A DNA stretch of 64,000 nt from Chryseobacterium balustinum (GTDB lineage: Bacteria > Bacteroidota > Bacteroidia > Flavobacteriales > Weeksellaceae): positions 62,001 to 126,000 of the forward strand of contig NZ_FUZE01000004.1 in NCBI RefSeq assembly GCF_900168205.1, in the 5' to 3' direction. A program made the translations under genes and the position numbers. Below the pieces are notes generated by a model. It did not search any database. It was not told the DNA's origin and saw nothing but the letters and a program-made list of their open reading frames with translations. Shown here piece by piece: positions 18,429 to 27,596 of this stretch (positions within the stretch are counted from its first letter, which is position 1; every line of letters begins with the position of its first letter).

Positions 18429-20624
18429 TTGAAAGATCTTCTTCTCATCACTCCTCCTTTTACGCAACTCAACACTCCTTATCCGGCGACAGCTTATATT
18501 AAAGGTTTTCTTAATACTAAAAATATTTCAAGCTATCAAATCGATTTGGGGATAGAAGTGATCTTGGAGTTATTTTCAAGAGATGGAATTCAAAAAATAT
18601 TTGATACTGAAATTGATCTACAGAATATTTCAGAAAACTCACAGCGGATTTTTGCTTTAAGAGATGAATATTTAAAAACAATAGATCAGGTTATTTTATT
18701 TCTTCAGAATAAAAATCCTACTTTGGCAAGGCAGATTTGTTCGATGAATTTTCTTCCCGAAGCTTCCCGATTCAATCAGCTTGATGATATGGAATTTGCT
18801 TTCGGAAATATGGGTCTTCAGGATAAAGCTAAACATTTGGCTACATTATATTTAGAAGATTTATCTGATTATATTGTTGAAAATGTAGATTCTGATTTTG
18901 GTTTCAGCAGATATGCCGAAAGATTAGGAAAATCTGCCAATTCTTTTGATGAATTATATTCGAAATTAAATGACAGTCAGACATTTATTGATGATTTTAC
19001 TTTAAAAATTCTCCATGAAAAATTAGAATCAGTTCAGCCAAAATTGGTGTGCTTTTCAATTCCTTTTCCTGGAAATTTGTATTCTGCTTTTCGATCTGCA
19101 AAATTTATAAAAGAAAATTATCCTCACATTAAAACTGCGATGGGTGGTGGTTTTCCGAATACTGAATTAAGAGAAATTAAAGATGAAAGAGTTTTTGAAT
19201 TTTTCGATTTCATCACTTTAGATGATGGTGAAGTTCCTCTTGAGTTGGTGTATGAAAACGTTTGTCATTCTGAGCGAAGCGAAGAATCTCGATTCAAAAG
19301 AACTTTTTTAATTGAAAACCAAGAAGTTACTTACAAAAATAATTCTACCAAGCACGATTACAAACAATCGGAAATAGGAACTCCGGATTATACTGATTTA
19401 CAATTAGATAAATATATTTCTGTCATTGAAATTGCCAATCCGATGCACAGTTTATGGAGCGACGGAAGATGGAATAAATTGACAATGGCACATGGTTGCT
19501 ATTGGGGAAAATGTACTTTCTGTGATATTTCTTTAGATTACATAAAAATTTATGAACCCATTTCTGCCAAAATTTTGGTTGACAGAATGGAAGAATTAAT
19601 TAAAACAACCGGTGAAACCGGATTTCATTTTGTAGACGAAGCTGCTCCTCCCGCTCTGATGCGAGAAGTTGCTTTGGAAATTTTACGAAGAAATTTGGTT
19701 GTAACCTGGTGGACAAATATTCGTTTTGAAAAAAGTTTCACTCAGGATCTATGTTTTCTTTTAAAACTTTCGGGTTGCGTTGCGGTTTCGGGCGGTCTTG
19801 AAGTTGCAAGTGACCGATTGCTAAAGTTAATCGACAAAGGAGTTTCTGTAGATCAGGTGGCAAAAGTTACCAAAAATTTTACTGAGGCAGGAATTATGGT
19901 TCATGCCTATTTGATGTACGGCTACCCTACTCAAACCATTCAGGAAACTGTAGATTCTTTGGAAATGGTTCGTCAGCTTTTTGAAATGGGAATTTTACAG
20001 AGTGGTTTTTGGCATCAGTTTGCAATGACGGCACATTCTCCGGTCGGACAAAATCCTGAAGAATTCGGAGTTACTCCAATTAAGCAGGAAATTAAGTTTG
20101 CCAATAACGATATTGATTTTACAGATAAAACCGGAATCGATCACAGCAAATTTAGTTTTGGGTTGAAAAAATCACTGTTCAATTTCATGCACGGAATTAA
20201 TTTTGAAATTCCTCTGCAGGATTGGTTTGATTTTAAAATTCCAAAAACAACCGTTCATCCTGACTATGTTCATGATTGTTTATTAGATGAAGATCAATTT
20301 AGTTTTAAAGGAAATTCTAAAATTGTATTTTTAGCGAAAAACGTAATCGCTGAGAATTACATAAAAACAAAAAAACACAACTCATGGACGTACACCAGCA
20401 TTACGTTCCATTTACGAACCAACATTGTTAAGATAGAATTAGAGCAGGAAAAAGCAGATTGGCTGATAAAAATCATTTTTGAAAATACTTTTGAAAATCC
20501 GAAACGCATTACGCTTCAGCAACTGAAGGTTAATTTTGAAGAAAACTTTGAAGATTTTGAATTGTTCTGGTTTTCAAAACCAATACAACAGCTAAAAGAA
20601 AACGGAATTATTTTGAGTTTGTAA
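18429..20624 (+). CDS. Radical SAM protein with B12-binding-like N-terminal region, carrying an in-frame repeat insertion
   Basis: 731 aa from a TTG codon; no in-frame ATG occurs for a long distance, and the first residues (MKDLLLITPPFTQLNTPYP) are typical of B12-binding radical SAM proteins. The iron-sulfur cluster motif is GCYWGKCTFCD with Cys357, Cys362 and Cys365, a CX4CX2C spacing instead of the usual CX3CX2C. The rest of the SAM barrel follows (FHFVDEAAPPALM, GGLEVASDRLL, HAYLMYGYPTQT). I see no DxHxxG motif for base-off B12, so cobalamin use is uncertain. Residues 279-287 (CHSERSEES) are the translation of an intergenic repeat fused into the reading frame. The function is unknown; related proteins modify peptides or small molecules. 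Confidence 0.82.
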   Translation: MKDLLLITPPFTQLNTPYPATAYIKGFLNTKNISSYQIDLGIEVILELFSRDGIQKIFDTEIDLQNISENSQRIFALRDEYLKTIDQVILFLQNKNPTLARQICSMNFLPEASRFNQLDDMEFAFGNMGLQDKAKHLATLYLEDLSDYIVENVDSDFGFSRYAERLGKSANSFDELYSKLNDSQTFIDDFTLKILHEKLESVQPKLVCFSIPFPGNLYSAFRSAKFIKENYPHIKTAMGGGFPNTELREIKDERVFEFFDFITLDDGEVPLELVYENVCHSERSEESRFKRTFLIENQEVTYKNNSTKHDYKQSEIGTPDYTDLQLDKYISVIEIANPMHSLWSDGRWNKLTMAHGCYWGKCTFCDISLDYIKIYEPISAKILVDRMEELIKTTGETGFHFVDEAAPPALMREVALEILRRNLVVTWWTNIRFEKSFTQDLCFLLKLSGCVAVSGGLEVASDRLLKLIDKGVSVDQVAKVTKNFTEAGIMVHAYLMYGYPTQTIQETVDSLEMVRQLFEMGILQSGFWHQFAMTAHSPVGQNPEEFGVTPIKQEIKFANNDIDFTDKTGIDHSKFSFGLKKSLFNFMHGINFEIPLQDWFDFKIPKTTVHPDYVHDCLLDEDQFSFKGNSKIVFLAKNVIAENYIKTKKHNSWTYTSITFHLRTNIVKIELEQEKADWLIKIIFENTFENPKRITLQQLKVNFEENFEDFELFWFSKPIQQLKENGIILSL
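19261..19290 (+). repeat. TTGTCAT-family repeat fragment inside the radical SAM gene
   Basis: TTTGTCATTCTGAGCGAAGC followed by GAAGAATCTC is the 5' part of the intergenic repeat seen at 4254 and 20678. Here it is translated in frame as CHSERSEES between the B12-like region and the SAM barrel. Confidence 0.8.
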
Positions 20625-20958
20625 ATTTTGAATAATTTTTGTCCAAAAATTTTTATTGTATAGAAAATAAACATCAATTTGTCATCCCGAAAGAATCTTC
20701 GTATTAATATTAAAAAATAGATAATCATTTTTACTCGTAACACATAATTTAACGCAAAGGCAAACAAAGGATATTAAAATCTAACCGTTTTCAAGCTTAC
20801 ACTTAGCAAAAAATACAAAAATTATAAAATATTAGAGATTGCAGATAAGTATTTAAAAAATTATTGTTTAGATTAATATGGAAATACAAGCTTTAAAATA
20901 AAAAATCCTGAAAATAATTTTCAGGATTTTTTTGTTTTGGCTAGAAGCTAATTAAACT
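20625..20958. other. Gene-free stretch between convergent genes
   Basis: It holds a fragment of a TTGTCAT-type repeat (20678-20701), an AAC-rich remnant (TTTAACGCAAAGGCAAAC) of another common intergenic repeat, and a bidirectional terminator at 20900-20935. No gene is visible. Confidence 0.7.
20900..20935. terminator. Bidirectional terminator
   Basis: AAAATCCTGAAAAT pairs with ATTTTCAGGATTTT, with A before and T after. It serves the radical SAM gene and the convergent gene at 20959. Confidence 0.85.
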
Positions 20959-21789
20959 TTATTTTTTGTCTTTTTCAACCCCATCTTTTATTACTTCACC
21001 AACAATTATCTTGTCCTGAACTTTAATAAAATTAGGATCTAAAATTGCCATTCTCTCGGCAAGAGCTTTATAAGTGGGAAATTTCAAGATAGAAGCCCTG
21101 CCAGACATTTCTCTGTACAAAGTAAAAACTTTACCACCTGCTGTGGTAATTCTTTTTGTGGTGGTACTGTATCTGCCTATTAATTTACTTTTAGCATCAT
21201 AAATTTCAATATCTATAAATGTTTTATCCGAAATAGTATCTTCAGAACCAAAACTTACGGGTAAATTGGTGAAATACCCAACAGGAACACCATTACTTAA
21301 AATTTCACCTACATTGTTGACTGTAATATTTAATCTGTCAATTTTAGATCGTATACTATAAGCTTCTTTTGTTTTTGTATCCAGCTTACGTTTGGGCATA
21401 TTTTTGAAAAGCTCATCTAGATTTTTCACATTAATTCCTCTATCATCAATAATTTTCAAAGCTTTAATTGAAGTATAAACTGCAGATTTTTCATCTCCCG
21501 AAAATGCCGACGGAGAAATATAGTCCATATCTAAAGTTTTATCGCGATTATAGACACGATTAAGCTTTATATAGCTGTCTCTTACAGAATCTACTACGCT
21601 TTTATCAATAAACTCCATCGTGAAAATAGGAGTTTCCTTTAGATCCATAAAAGTATATTCCCCAGATTTACTGGCGATTTTTGCAACATGAATTCCGTCT
21701 AAACTAACAATGCCTCTTTTCGTTTTAATAATTTGAGCATTTAGAATGAAGCCCAAAACTGTAAAGAACATGATTAAACTTTGTTTCAT
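20959..21789 (-). CDS. Secreted protein of unknown function
   Basis: 276 aa from the ATG at 21789, beginning MKQSLIMFFTVLGFILNAQ, a good signal peptide. The open frame runs 39 bp further to 21828, but that part overlaps the atpC terminator hairpin, so the inner ATG is chosen. The protein has a basic, beta-rich pattern (TKRGIVSLDGIHVAKIASKS near the mature N-terminus and IEIYDAKSKLIGRYSTTTKR in the middle) and a charged C-terminal tail. I recognise no family. It follows atpC on the same strand but is separated from it by a terminator. Confidence 0.72.
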   Translation of the reverse strand: MKQSLIMFFTVLGFILNAQIIKTKRGIVSLDGIHVAKIASKSGEYTFMDLKETPIFTMEFIDKSVVDSVRDSYIKLNRVYNRDKTLDMDYISPSAFSGDEKSAVYTSIKALKIIDDRGINVKNLDELFKNMPKRKLDTKTKEAYSIRSKIDRLNITVNNVGEILSNGVPVGYFTNLPVSFGSEDTISDKTFIDIEIYDAKSKLIGRYSTTTKRITTAGGKVFTLYREMSGRASILKFPTYKALAERMAILDPNFIKVQDKIIVGEVIKDGVEKDKK

Positions 21790-21811
21790 AAAATCAGATT
21801 TTACAAAGCAT

Positions 21812-21842
21812 AAAAAAAGTGTAACCAAAGTTACACTTTTTT
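21812..21842 (-). terminator. Terminator after atpC
   Basis: AAAAAAGTGTAAC pairs with GTTACACTTTTTT around a CAAA loop, a strong hairpin with T-runs. Confidence 0.9.
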
Positions 21843-21868
21843 GAAAATATATTTAGCTTCGATTTTAA

Positions 21869-22153
21869 TTATTCGCAAAGGATAATTCCTTTTTCATTAT
21901 TAAATTCTACAACACCGCTTTTGATAGGGTAAGAGAAAAACTCGCTTTGATTTTCATTTTCTTTGGTAAAATTATTAGCATAAGCCTCCCCTACAGATTT
22001 TGTAAAAAGCTTTACTTTACCGCCAGATAATGAAGAAACAATTCCTGCGTGGTTTTTCATAAGGTGAAATTCACCATTTTTCCCAGGCAGCAATACTGAG
22101 TCTACTTCTCCTTCAAAAACTACGTATTCTGGTGTTAAAATTTTTATATTCAT
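21869..22153 (-). CDS. atpC: ATP synthase F1 epsilon subunit
   Basis: 94 aa, containing only the N-terminal beta-sandwich (ILTPEYVVFEGEVDSVLLPG, then GEFHLMKNHAGIVSSL) and lacking the C-terminal helical hairpin of longer epsilon subunits, as is usual in Bacteroidota. It sits in the central stalk and couples rotation to catalysis. It follows atpD with 96 bp between, unusually roomy, and that gap contains a short AGATTAAA tandem repeat. The other ATP synthase genes are not in the window; a separate atpD-atpC pair is typical of the phylum. Confidence 0.93.
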   Translation of the reverse strand: MNIKILTPEYVVFEGEVDSVLLPGKNGEFHLMKNHAGIVSSLSGGKVKLFTKSVGEAYANNFTKENENQSEFFSYPIKSGVVEFNNEKGIILCE

Positions 22154-22161
22154 TTTAATTT

Positions 22162-22197
22162 AGATTAAAAGATTAAAAGATTGAAGATTAAAAGATT
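22162..22197. repeat. AGATTAAA microsatellite between atpD and atpC
   Basis: Four AGATTAAA-like units (one is AGATTGA) lie directly upstream of the atpC start. Confidence 0.8.
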
Positions 22198-22249
22198 TTT
22201 GACAAAAACTGTCTCTCATCTCAGGTCTAAAAATCTTATGTCTAATTTA

Positions 22250-23808
<1,559 letters not shown>

Positions 23809-23868
23809 TTGCTAAAAAAAAGATTTTTATCATACTTTTTTTAACAATTTAGCAATATAACAATCTAG

Positions 23869-23935
23869 CAATTTACCAATAAATGACTCCATAAAGTGCT
23901 TATTTTTATTGTTACATTATTACATTGGTAAATTG
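23869..23935. repeat. Inverted repeat between atpD and ribF promoters
   Basis: CAATTTACCAAT (23869-23880) and ATTGGTAAATTG (23924-23935) are a perfect 12-bp inverted repeat 43 bp apart, with several more TTACATT copies to the right. This could be a cruciform or a leftover of a dispersed repeat. Confidence 0.6.
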
Positions 23936-23959
23936 TTACATTAATAAGTACATTATACC

Positions 23960-23967
23960 TATATTTG
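23960..23967 (+). promoter_or_regulatory. -7 element for ribF
   Basis: TATATTTG matches TAnnTTTG, 20 bp before the TTG start codon, and supports that start. Confidence 0.6.
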
Positions 23968-23986
23968 CAGTCAAATTTTTTTCATC

Positions 23987-24907
23987 TTGAAAGTTTTCAG
24001 AAATTTTAGTGATTATCCCTCTCAAAAGCCTCTGGCGTTATCTTTGGGAATGTTTGACGGAGTTCATCTCGGTCATAAATGTATCATCGACGAACTAAAA
24101 AAAGTGGGCTCTTCCCATCATCTGGAAACTGCAGTTCTTACTTTTTGGCCACATCCTAGATTTGTGTTCAATCCTAATGAAGACCTTAAACTTCTAAATA
24201 CATTAGATGAAAAGACTTTATTAATGGAAAAATATGGCATTAATAATTTATTTTTAAAAGAATTTGATGATGAGTTCAGAAATCTTACGGGTGAAGAATT
24301 TGTGCGTCAGATCTTAATTGATAAATTAAACGTAAAATATTTAATCATTGGTTATGATCATTCTTTCGGTAAAAATAAAAGCGGAAATTTTGAATTGCTT
24401 CAAAAACTTTCTAAAGAATTAGATTTTGAGGTAGAGCAAATGGAAGCTATTAACATCCACGAAAATAATATCAGCTCAACAAAAATCAGAAATGCTTTAT
24501 TGGCAGGTAATATTTTAGAGGCTAATGAAATGTTGGGTTACTCCTACTCTGTTTCCGGAACGGTTGTACATGGGAAAAAATTAGGAAGAACGATCGGTTA
24601 TCCAACCGCCAATATCGAAATAGAATCTATTAAACTTTTACCTAAAAAAGGAGCTTATATTGTTGAAGTTCTAGTAAATAATCAGCAATATAAAGGAATG
24701 TTGAGTGTAGGAACCAACCCGACCGTTAATGGTGACAAGTTAACCGTTGAAGTTTATATTCTTGATTTTGAAGGAGATATTTACGATGAAAAAATCACTG
24801 TGAAATTCAGAGATTTTCTTCATGAGGAAATTAAATTTGAAGGTTTAGAAAAATTGATTGAAAGGCTGGATGAGGATAAAAGACTAACTGAGGCTTTTAG
24901 TTTTTAG
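23987..24907 (+). CDS. ribF: Bifunctional riboflavin kinase / FAD synthetase
   Basis: 306 aa from a TTG codon. The first residues KVFRNFSDYPSQKPLALSLG lead directly into the nucleotidyltransferase motif GMFDGVHLGH, and no ATG lies in frame before that motif, so TTG is the likely start. The FAD synthetase half continues with YDHSFGKNKSGN and ISSTKIRNAL. The kinase half has LGRTIGYPTANIE (near residue 200) and the later VGTNPTVNG. The enzyme phosphorylates riboflavin to FMN and adenylates it to FAD, needed here by, for example, the monooxygenase, the ETF proteins and proline dehydrogenase. Divergent from atpD. Confidence 0.96.
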   Translation: MKVFRNFSDYPSQKPLALSLGMFDGVHLGHKCIIDELKKVGSSHHLETAVLTFWPHPRFVFNPNEDLKLLNTLDEKTLLMEKYGINNLFLKEFDDEFRNLTGEEFVRQILIDKLNVKYLIIGYDHSFGKNKSGNFELLQKLSKELDFEVEQMEAINIHENNISSTKIRNALLAGNILEANEMLGYSYSVSGTVVHGKKLGRTIGYPTANIEIESIKLLPKKGAYIVEVLVNNQQYKGMLSVGTNPTVNGDKLTVEVYILDFEGDIYDEKITVKFRDFLHEEIKFEGLEKLIERLDEDKRLTEAFSF

Positions 24908-25083
24908 AAAAAAATATTCTTAAATATTCTTAGGAATCAAAAGCTTAAAACAGCAGATCGTAAAGAAATAATTAAGCTTTCATTCAATTCAAATTTTGCA
25001 ATATATCTGAAAATGATACATCCGAGAATAAAAGCAAAGATTGTTATACCAATTTATTTCGTCATTTTGTTTATTGATTTTAT

Positions 25084-25437
25084 TTAAGAATTTTCAATTT
25101 CTTCTTTCGCTTTTTTCGTCAACGATTTAAACACCAAATCATATGATTGGTCAATCATTTTTAAAATTAAATCTCTTTTTAAACCATCCATAGAAACAGA
25201 ATTCCAGTGGGTTTTATTCATGTGAAAAGCACCTGTAATCTGTGGATGCTGCTCACGAAGTTCTTCGCTCCATTCGGGATCAGTTTTTACATTGATACTT
25301 AAAGGCTGTCTTTCTAAAGACATCAACAGAAAAATTTTGATTCCTACTTTTAAAACTAAAGTTTCGTTATCGAACGGAAAACTTTCTGTCACTCCTTTTT
25401 TTGCAAGACAATAATCTAAAATTTCGTTGGCATTCAT
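25084..25437 (-). CDS. MmcQ/YjbR family DNA-binding-like protein
   Basis: 117 aa, with the family features: N-terminal LDYCLAKKGVTESFPFDNETLVLKVG and later LSINVKTDPEWSEELREQ and HMNKTHWNSVSMDG. Members have a CyaY-like fold and are thought to bind DNA weakly; the biological role is unclear. It is monocistronic. The start MNANEILDYC is normal for the family. Confidence 0.9.
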   Translation of the reverse strand: MNANEILDYCLAKKGVTESFPFDNETLVLKVGIKIFLLMSLERQPLSINVKTDPEWSEELREQHPQITGAFHMNKTHWNSVSMDGLKRDLILKMIDQSYDLVFKSLTKKAKEEIENS

Positions 25438-25531
25438 TTCGTATGAGTAATAAGTAATTGGTAATGAATAATAATCAATAAACGATAATTGATGAATAAA
25501 AATTATAATTAATATTTTAATTTAACTGAAA

Positions 25532-25565
25532 GATCTTTTATCTTTTATCTTTTATCTTTTATCTT
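25532..25565. repeat. 7-bp microsatellite (CTTTTAT) x 4 upstream of the NAD(P)-binding protein gene
   Basis: Four CTTTTAT-type units in tandem, about 65 bp before the next start codon. Confidence 0.85.
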
Positions 25566-25629
25566 AAATAATTATCTCAAATTTAGTAAATTTAAGAAAG
25601 AAAAATACCATCATACAAACTACATTATT

Positions 25630-26286
25630 ATGAAAGCTTTAGTAATCGGTGCTACAGGTGCTACAGGAAAAGATTTGGTACATCAACTTTTACAGGATAA
25701 CGATTTTGAAGAGGTTACTGTTTTTGTAAGAAAACCAATATCTATTCAAAATGAAAAGTTAAAGACTCATGTCGTTGATTTTGAAAAATATGAAGACTGG
25801 AAAAATCTTGTGAAAGGTGATGTCGCTTTTTCTTGCCTCGGAACGACTCTAAAAGCTGCCGGAAGCAAAGATGCACAACGAAAAGTTGATTTTGATTATC
25901 AGTACCAGTTTGCAAAAGCAGCAAAAGAAAATAATGTAGATGATTATATTCTGGTTTCGGCTTATGGAGCTAATCCTAAATCCAAAATATTTTACTCTAA
26001 AATGAAAGGCGAATTGGAAGAAGCCGTAAAAAAACTTCATTTTAATAAAATCACAATTTTTAAACCTGGAATGCTCGAAAGAAAAGATTCTGAAAGAACC
26101 GGGGAAGTCTTAGGAAGCAGAATTATTAAATTTGCCAATAAGCTAGGTCTTTTTGAAAGCCAAAAACCTTTACCTACCGATATCTTAGCTAAAGCAATGA
26201 TTAATTCTTCCAAAATAAAAAGCAATGGCTATTCGAGTATCAAGCTTGGAAATATTTTTTGTTTTGCTGAGAAAAGCAATACTTAA
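25630..26286 (+). CDS. NAD(P)-binding Rossmann protein, atypical SDR (NmrA/HTATIP2-like)
   Basis: 218 aa. The N-terminal MKALVIGATGATGKDLVHQL contains GATGATG, the dinucleotide motif of atypical short-chain dehydrogenases. AFSCLGTTLKAAGSK (residues about 67-81) and YILVSAYGANPKSKIFYSKMKGELE match the family, with a Tyr-x-x-x-Lys-like pair (YSKMK). Members act as reductases or redox sensors; the substrate is unknown. Monocistronic, followed by a palindromic repeat. Confidence 0.85.
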   Translation: MKALVIGATGATGKDLVHQLLQDNDFEEVTVFVRKPISIQNEKLKTHVVDFEKYEDWKNLVKGDVAFSCLGTTLKAAGSKDAQRKVDFDYQYQFAKAAKENNVDDYILVSAYGANPKSKIFYSKMKGELEEAVKKLHFNKITIFKPGMLERKDSERTGEVLGSRIIKFANKLGLFESQKPLPTDILAKAMINSSKIKSNGYSSIKLGNIFCFAEKSNT

Positions 26287-26350
26287 AGCCTCCTAAAAAC
26301 TTCAATTAAAATAAACTCATTGTCTCACAGATCTTAAAAATTGTTAAACT

Positions 26351-26401
26351 GCCACGAATGCACGAAATACATTTGTTAAAAAATATTCGTGAATTCGTGG
26401 C
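26351..26401. repeat. Palindromic repeat GCCACGAAT family, copy 3
   Basis: The arms GCCACGAATGCACGAA and TTCGTGAATTCGTGGC are inverted repeats around 19 bp of AT-rich DNA. It lies 65 bp after the preceding gene and may help end its transcript. Confidence 0.8.
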
Positions 26402-26461
26402 AGTTTTACTTTTATATTTTAAAATCATAAAATTTAGGCAAACTGTTAATTATTTAAAAAC

Positions 26462-26493
26462 AAAAAAATCGCCTCAAAATGAGACGATTTTCT
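26462..26493 (-). terminator. Terminator after the gyrA-TPR operon
   Basis: On the minus strand AAAATCGTCTC pairs with GAGGCGATTTT (one G-T pair) and is followed by seven T. Confidence 0.85.
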
Positions 26494-26514
26494 TTATAAT
26501 AAATCTTTAAAAGA

Positions 26515-27567
26515 TTATTTTGCTTTAGCTTGAAGTTCAGCTTCTTTAGCTTTTAATTCAGCAACTTTGGCCTGGTTTTTTAACATACCGTAAATATCTT
26601 TCAAAGTTCCAACGGCATCAATGTTGTTAGGACTTGCCTGATACCATTTTTCAGCATAAGGAAGCGCTTTAGCAAATCTCTCCTTTCTTGCTTCAATTAA
26701 AGTTGTCGCTTTATCTGGATCTGATTTTCTTATTGCATTGATTTCTTTTACAGCCTTATCATCATCACCAATAGTAGTATATACTAGGTTTTGATAAGCA
26801 TTGTCCTTTAATTTTGTATCAGTAGCAGCAAGCTCTATCGCCTTATTGAATGAAGCAACTGCATCAGCTTCTGTAGCAGGATTTTTGGATTGTAAAACTC
26901 CTAAGTTGTACCAATTGGTAGCATCATTAGGGTTCTTTGCCAACTGCTCTTTAAGATTTGTCATAAACTGATCAGTCTTACCTGCAGCGTATAAAGCAGA
27001 ACCGTGATACTCTTTTAATTTAGCATTATTAGGGTATTTTGCTAACCCTTTTTCAATCAACGCTAAAGCTTCATCATTTTTCTTTGCATTTAAAAGTAAA
27101 GTTGATAAAGTTTCATATAAATCTGGCTCTACGCTTTTAGATTGTTCAGTTTTGAAATCAGAATAATCCTTTGATGAACTTTTTTTCAATAGATCCCAAG
27201 TTGCTTTATCATAAGCAGAAACTTGTCCGGTTTTATTTTCTTTTGCTGTATAAGTTGTCTGAACCCCAGTATACCCAGAATTAATTAAATCTGTATATAT
27301 TTTTATAGATTCATCTAAATTATTTGCCAAAGCATAACTTAAACCAGCATAATACTTGTAAATTTTATCCTCTTGGCCATTTGCTTTTAACAAATCATAA
27401 AGTTCTATGAACTTTGGCCCTGCAACCGTATAATTTTTTGCATTATATGCATCCATTGCCACTTTATTAGTAGCTTGCACTTGAGCATTTATTTCTTTCT
27501 TATCATCTTTCTGCCCAAAAGCAAAAACTGAAGAAACGATTGCTATGCCTAAAATTAGCTTTTTCAT
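26515..27567 (-). CDS. Secreted TPR-repeat protein downstream of gyrA
   Basis: 350 aa with the signal peptide MKKLILGIAIVSSVFAFGQ. The mature part is helical and made of about six tetratricopeptide-like repeats (for example NAKNYTVAGPKFIELYDLLK, ALIEKGLAKYPNNAKLKEYH and ATNWYNLGVLQSKNPATEAD), ending in an Ala/Lys/Glu-rich helix. It probably works in the periplasm as a protein-binding scaffold. It begins 29 bp after the end of gyrA on the same strand, so it is probably co-transcribed. This pairing is, as far as I recall, conserved in Flavobacteriia. Confidence 0.82.
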   Translation of the reverse strand: MKKLILGIAIVSSVFAFGQKDDKKEINAQVQATNKVAMDAYNAKNYTVAGPKFIELYDLLKANGQEDKIYKYYAGLSYALANNLDESIKIYTDLINSGYTGVQTTYTAKENKTGQVSAYDKATWDLLKKSSSKDYSDFKTEQSKSVEPDLYETLSTLLLNAKKNDEALALIEKGLAKYPNNAKLKEYHGSALYAAGKTDQFMTNLKEQLAKNPNDATNWYNLGVLQSKNPATEADAVASFNKAIELAATDTKLKDNAYQNLVYTTIGDDDKAVKEINAIRKSDPDKATTLIEARKERFAKALPYAEKWYQASPNNIDAVGTLKDIYGMLKNQAKVAELKAKEAELQAKAK

Positions 27568-27596
27568 AAATATGAATTTTTAATTATATTGTTATA

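Noticed and set aside
21790-21828. Longer N-terminus for the gene at 20959
   Set aside because: The extension overlaps the atpC terminator hairpin and spoils the signal peptide.
25013-25087. A 24-codon plus-strand frame with a hydrophobic end (MIHPRIKAKIVIPIYFVILF...)
   Set aside because: No promoter element, overlap with the end of the MmcQ-like gene, and no relative that I recognise. It could be a tiny membrane protein, but support is too weak.
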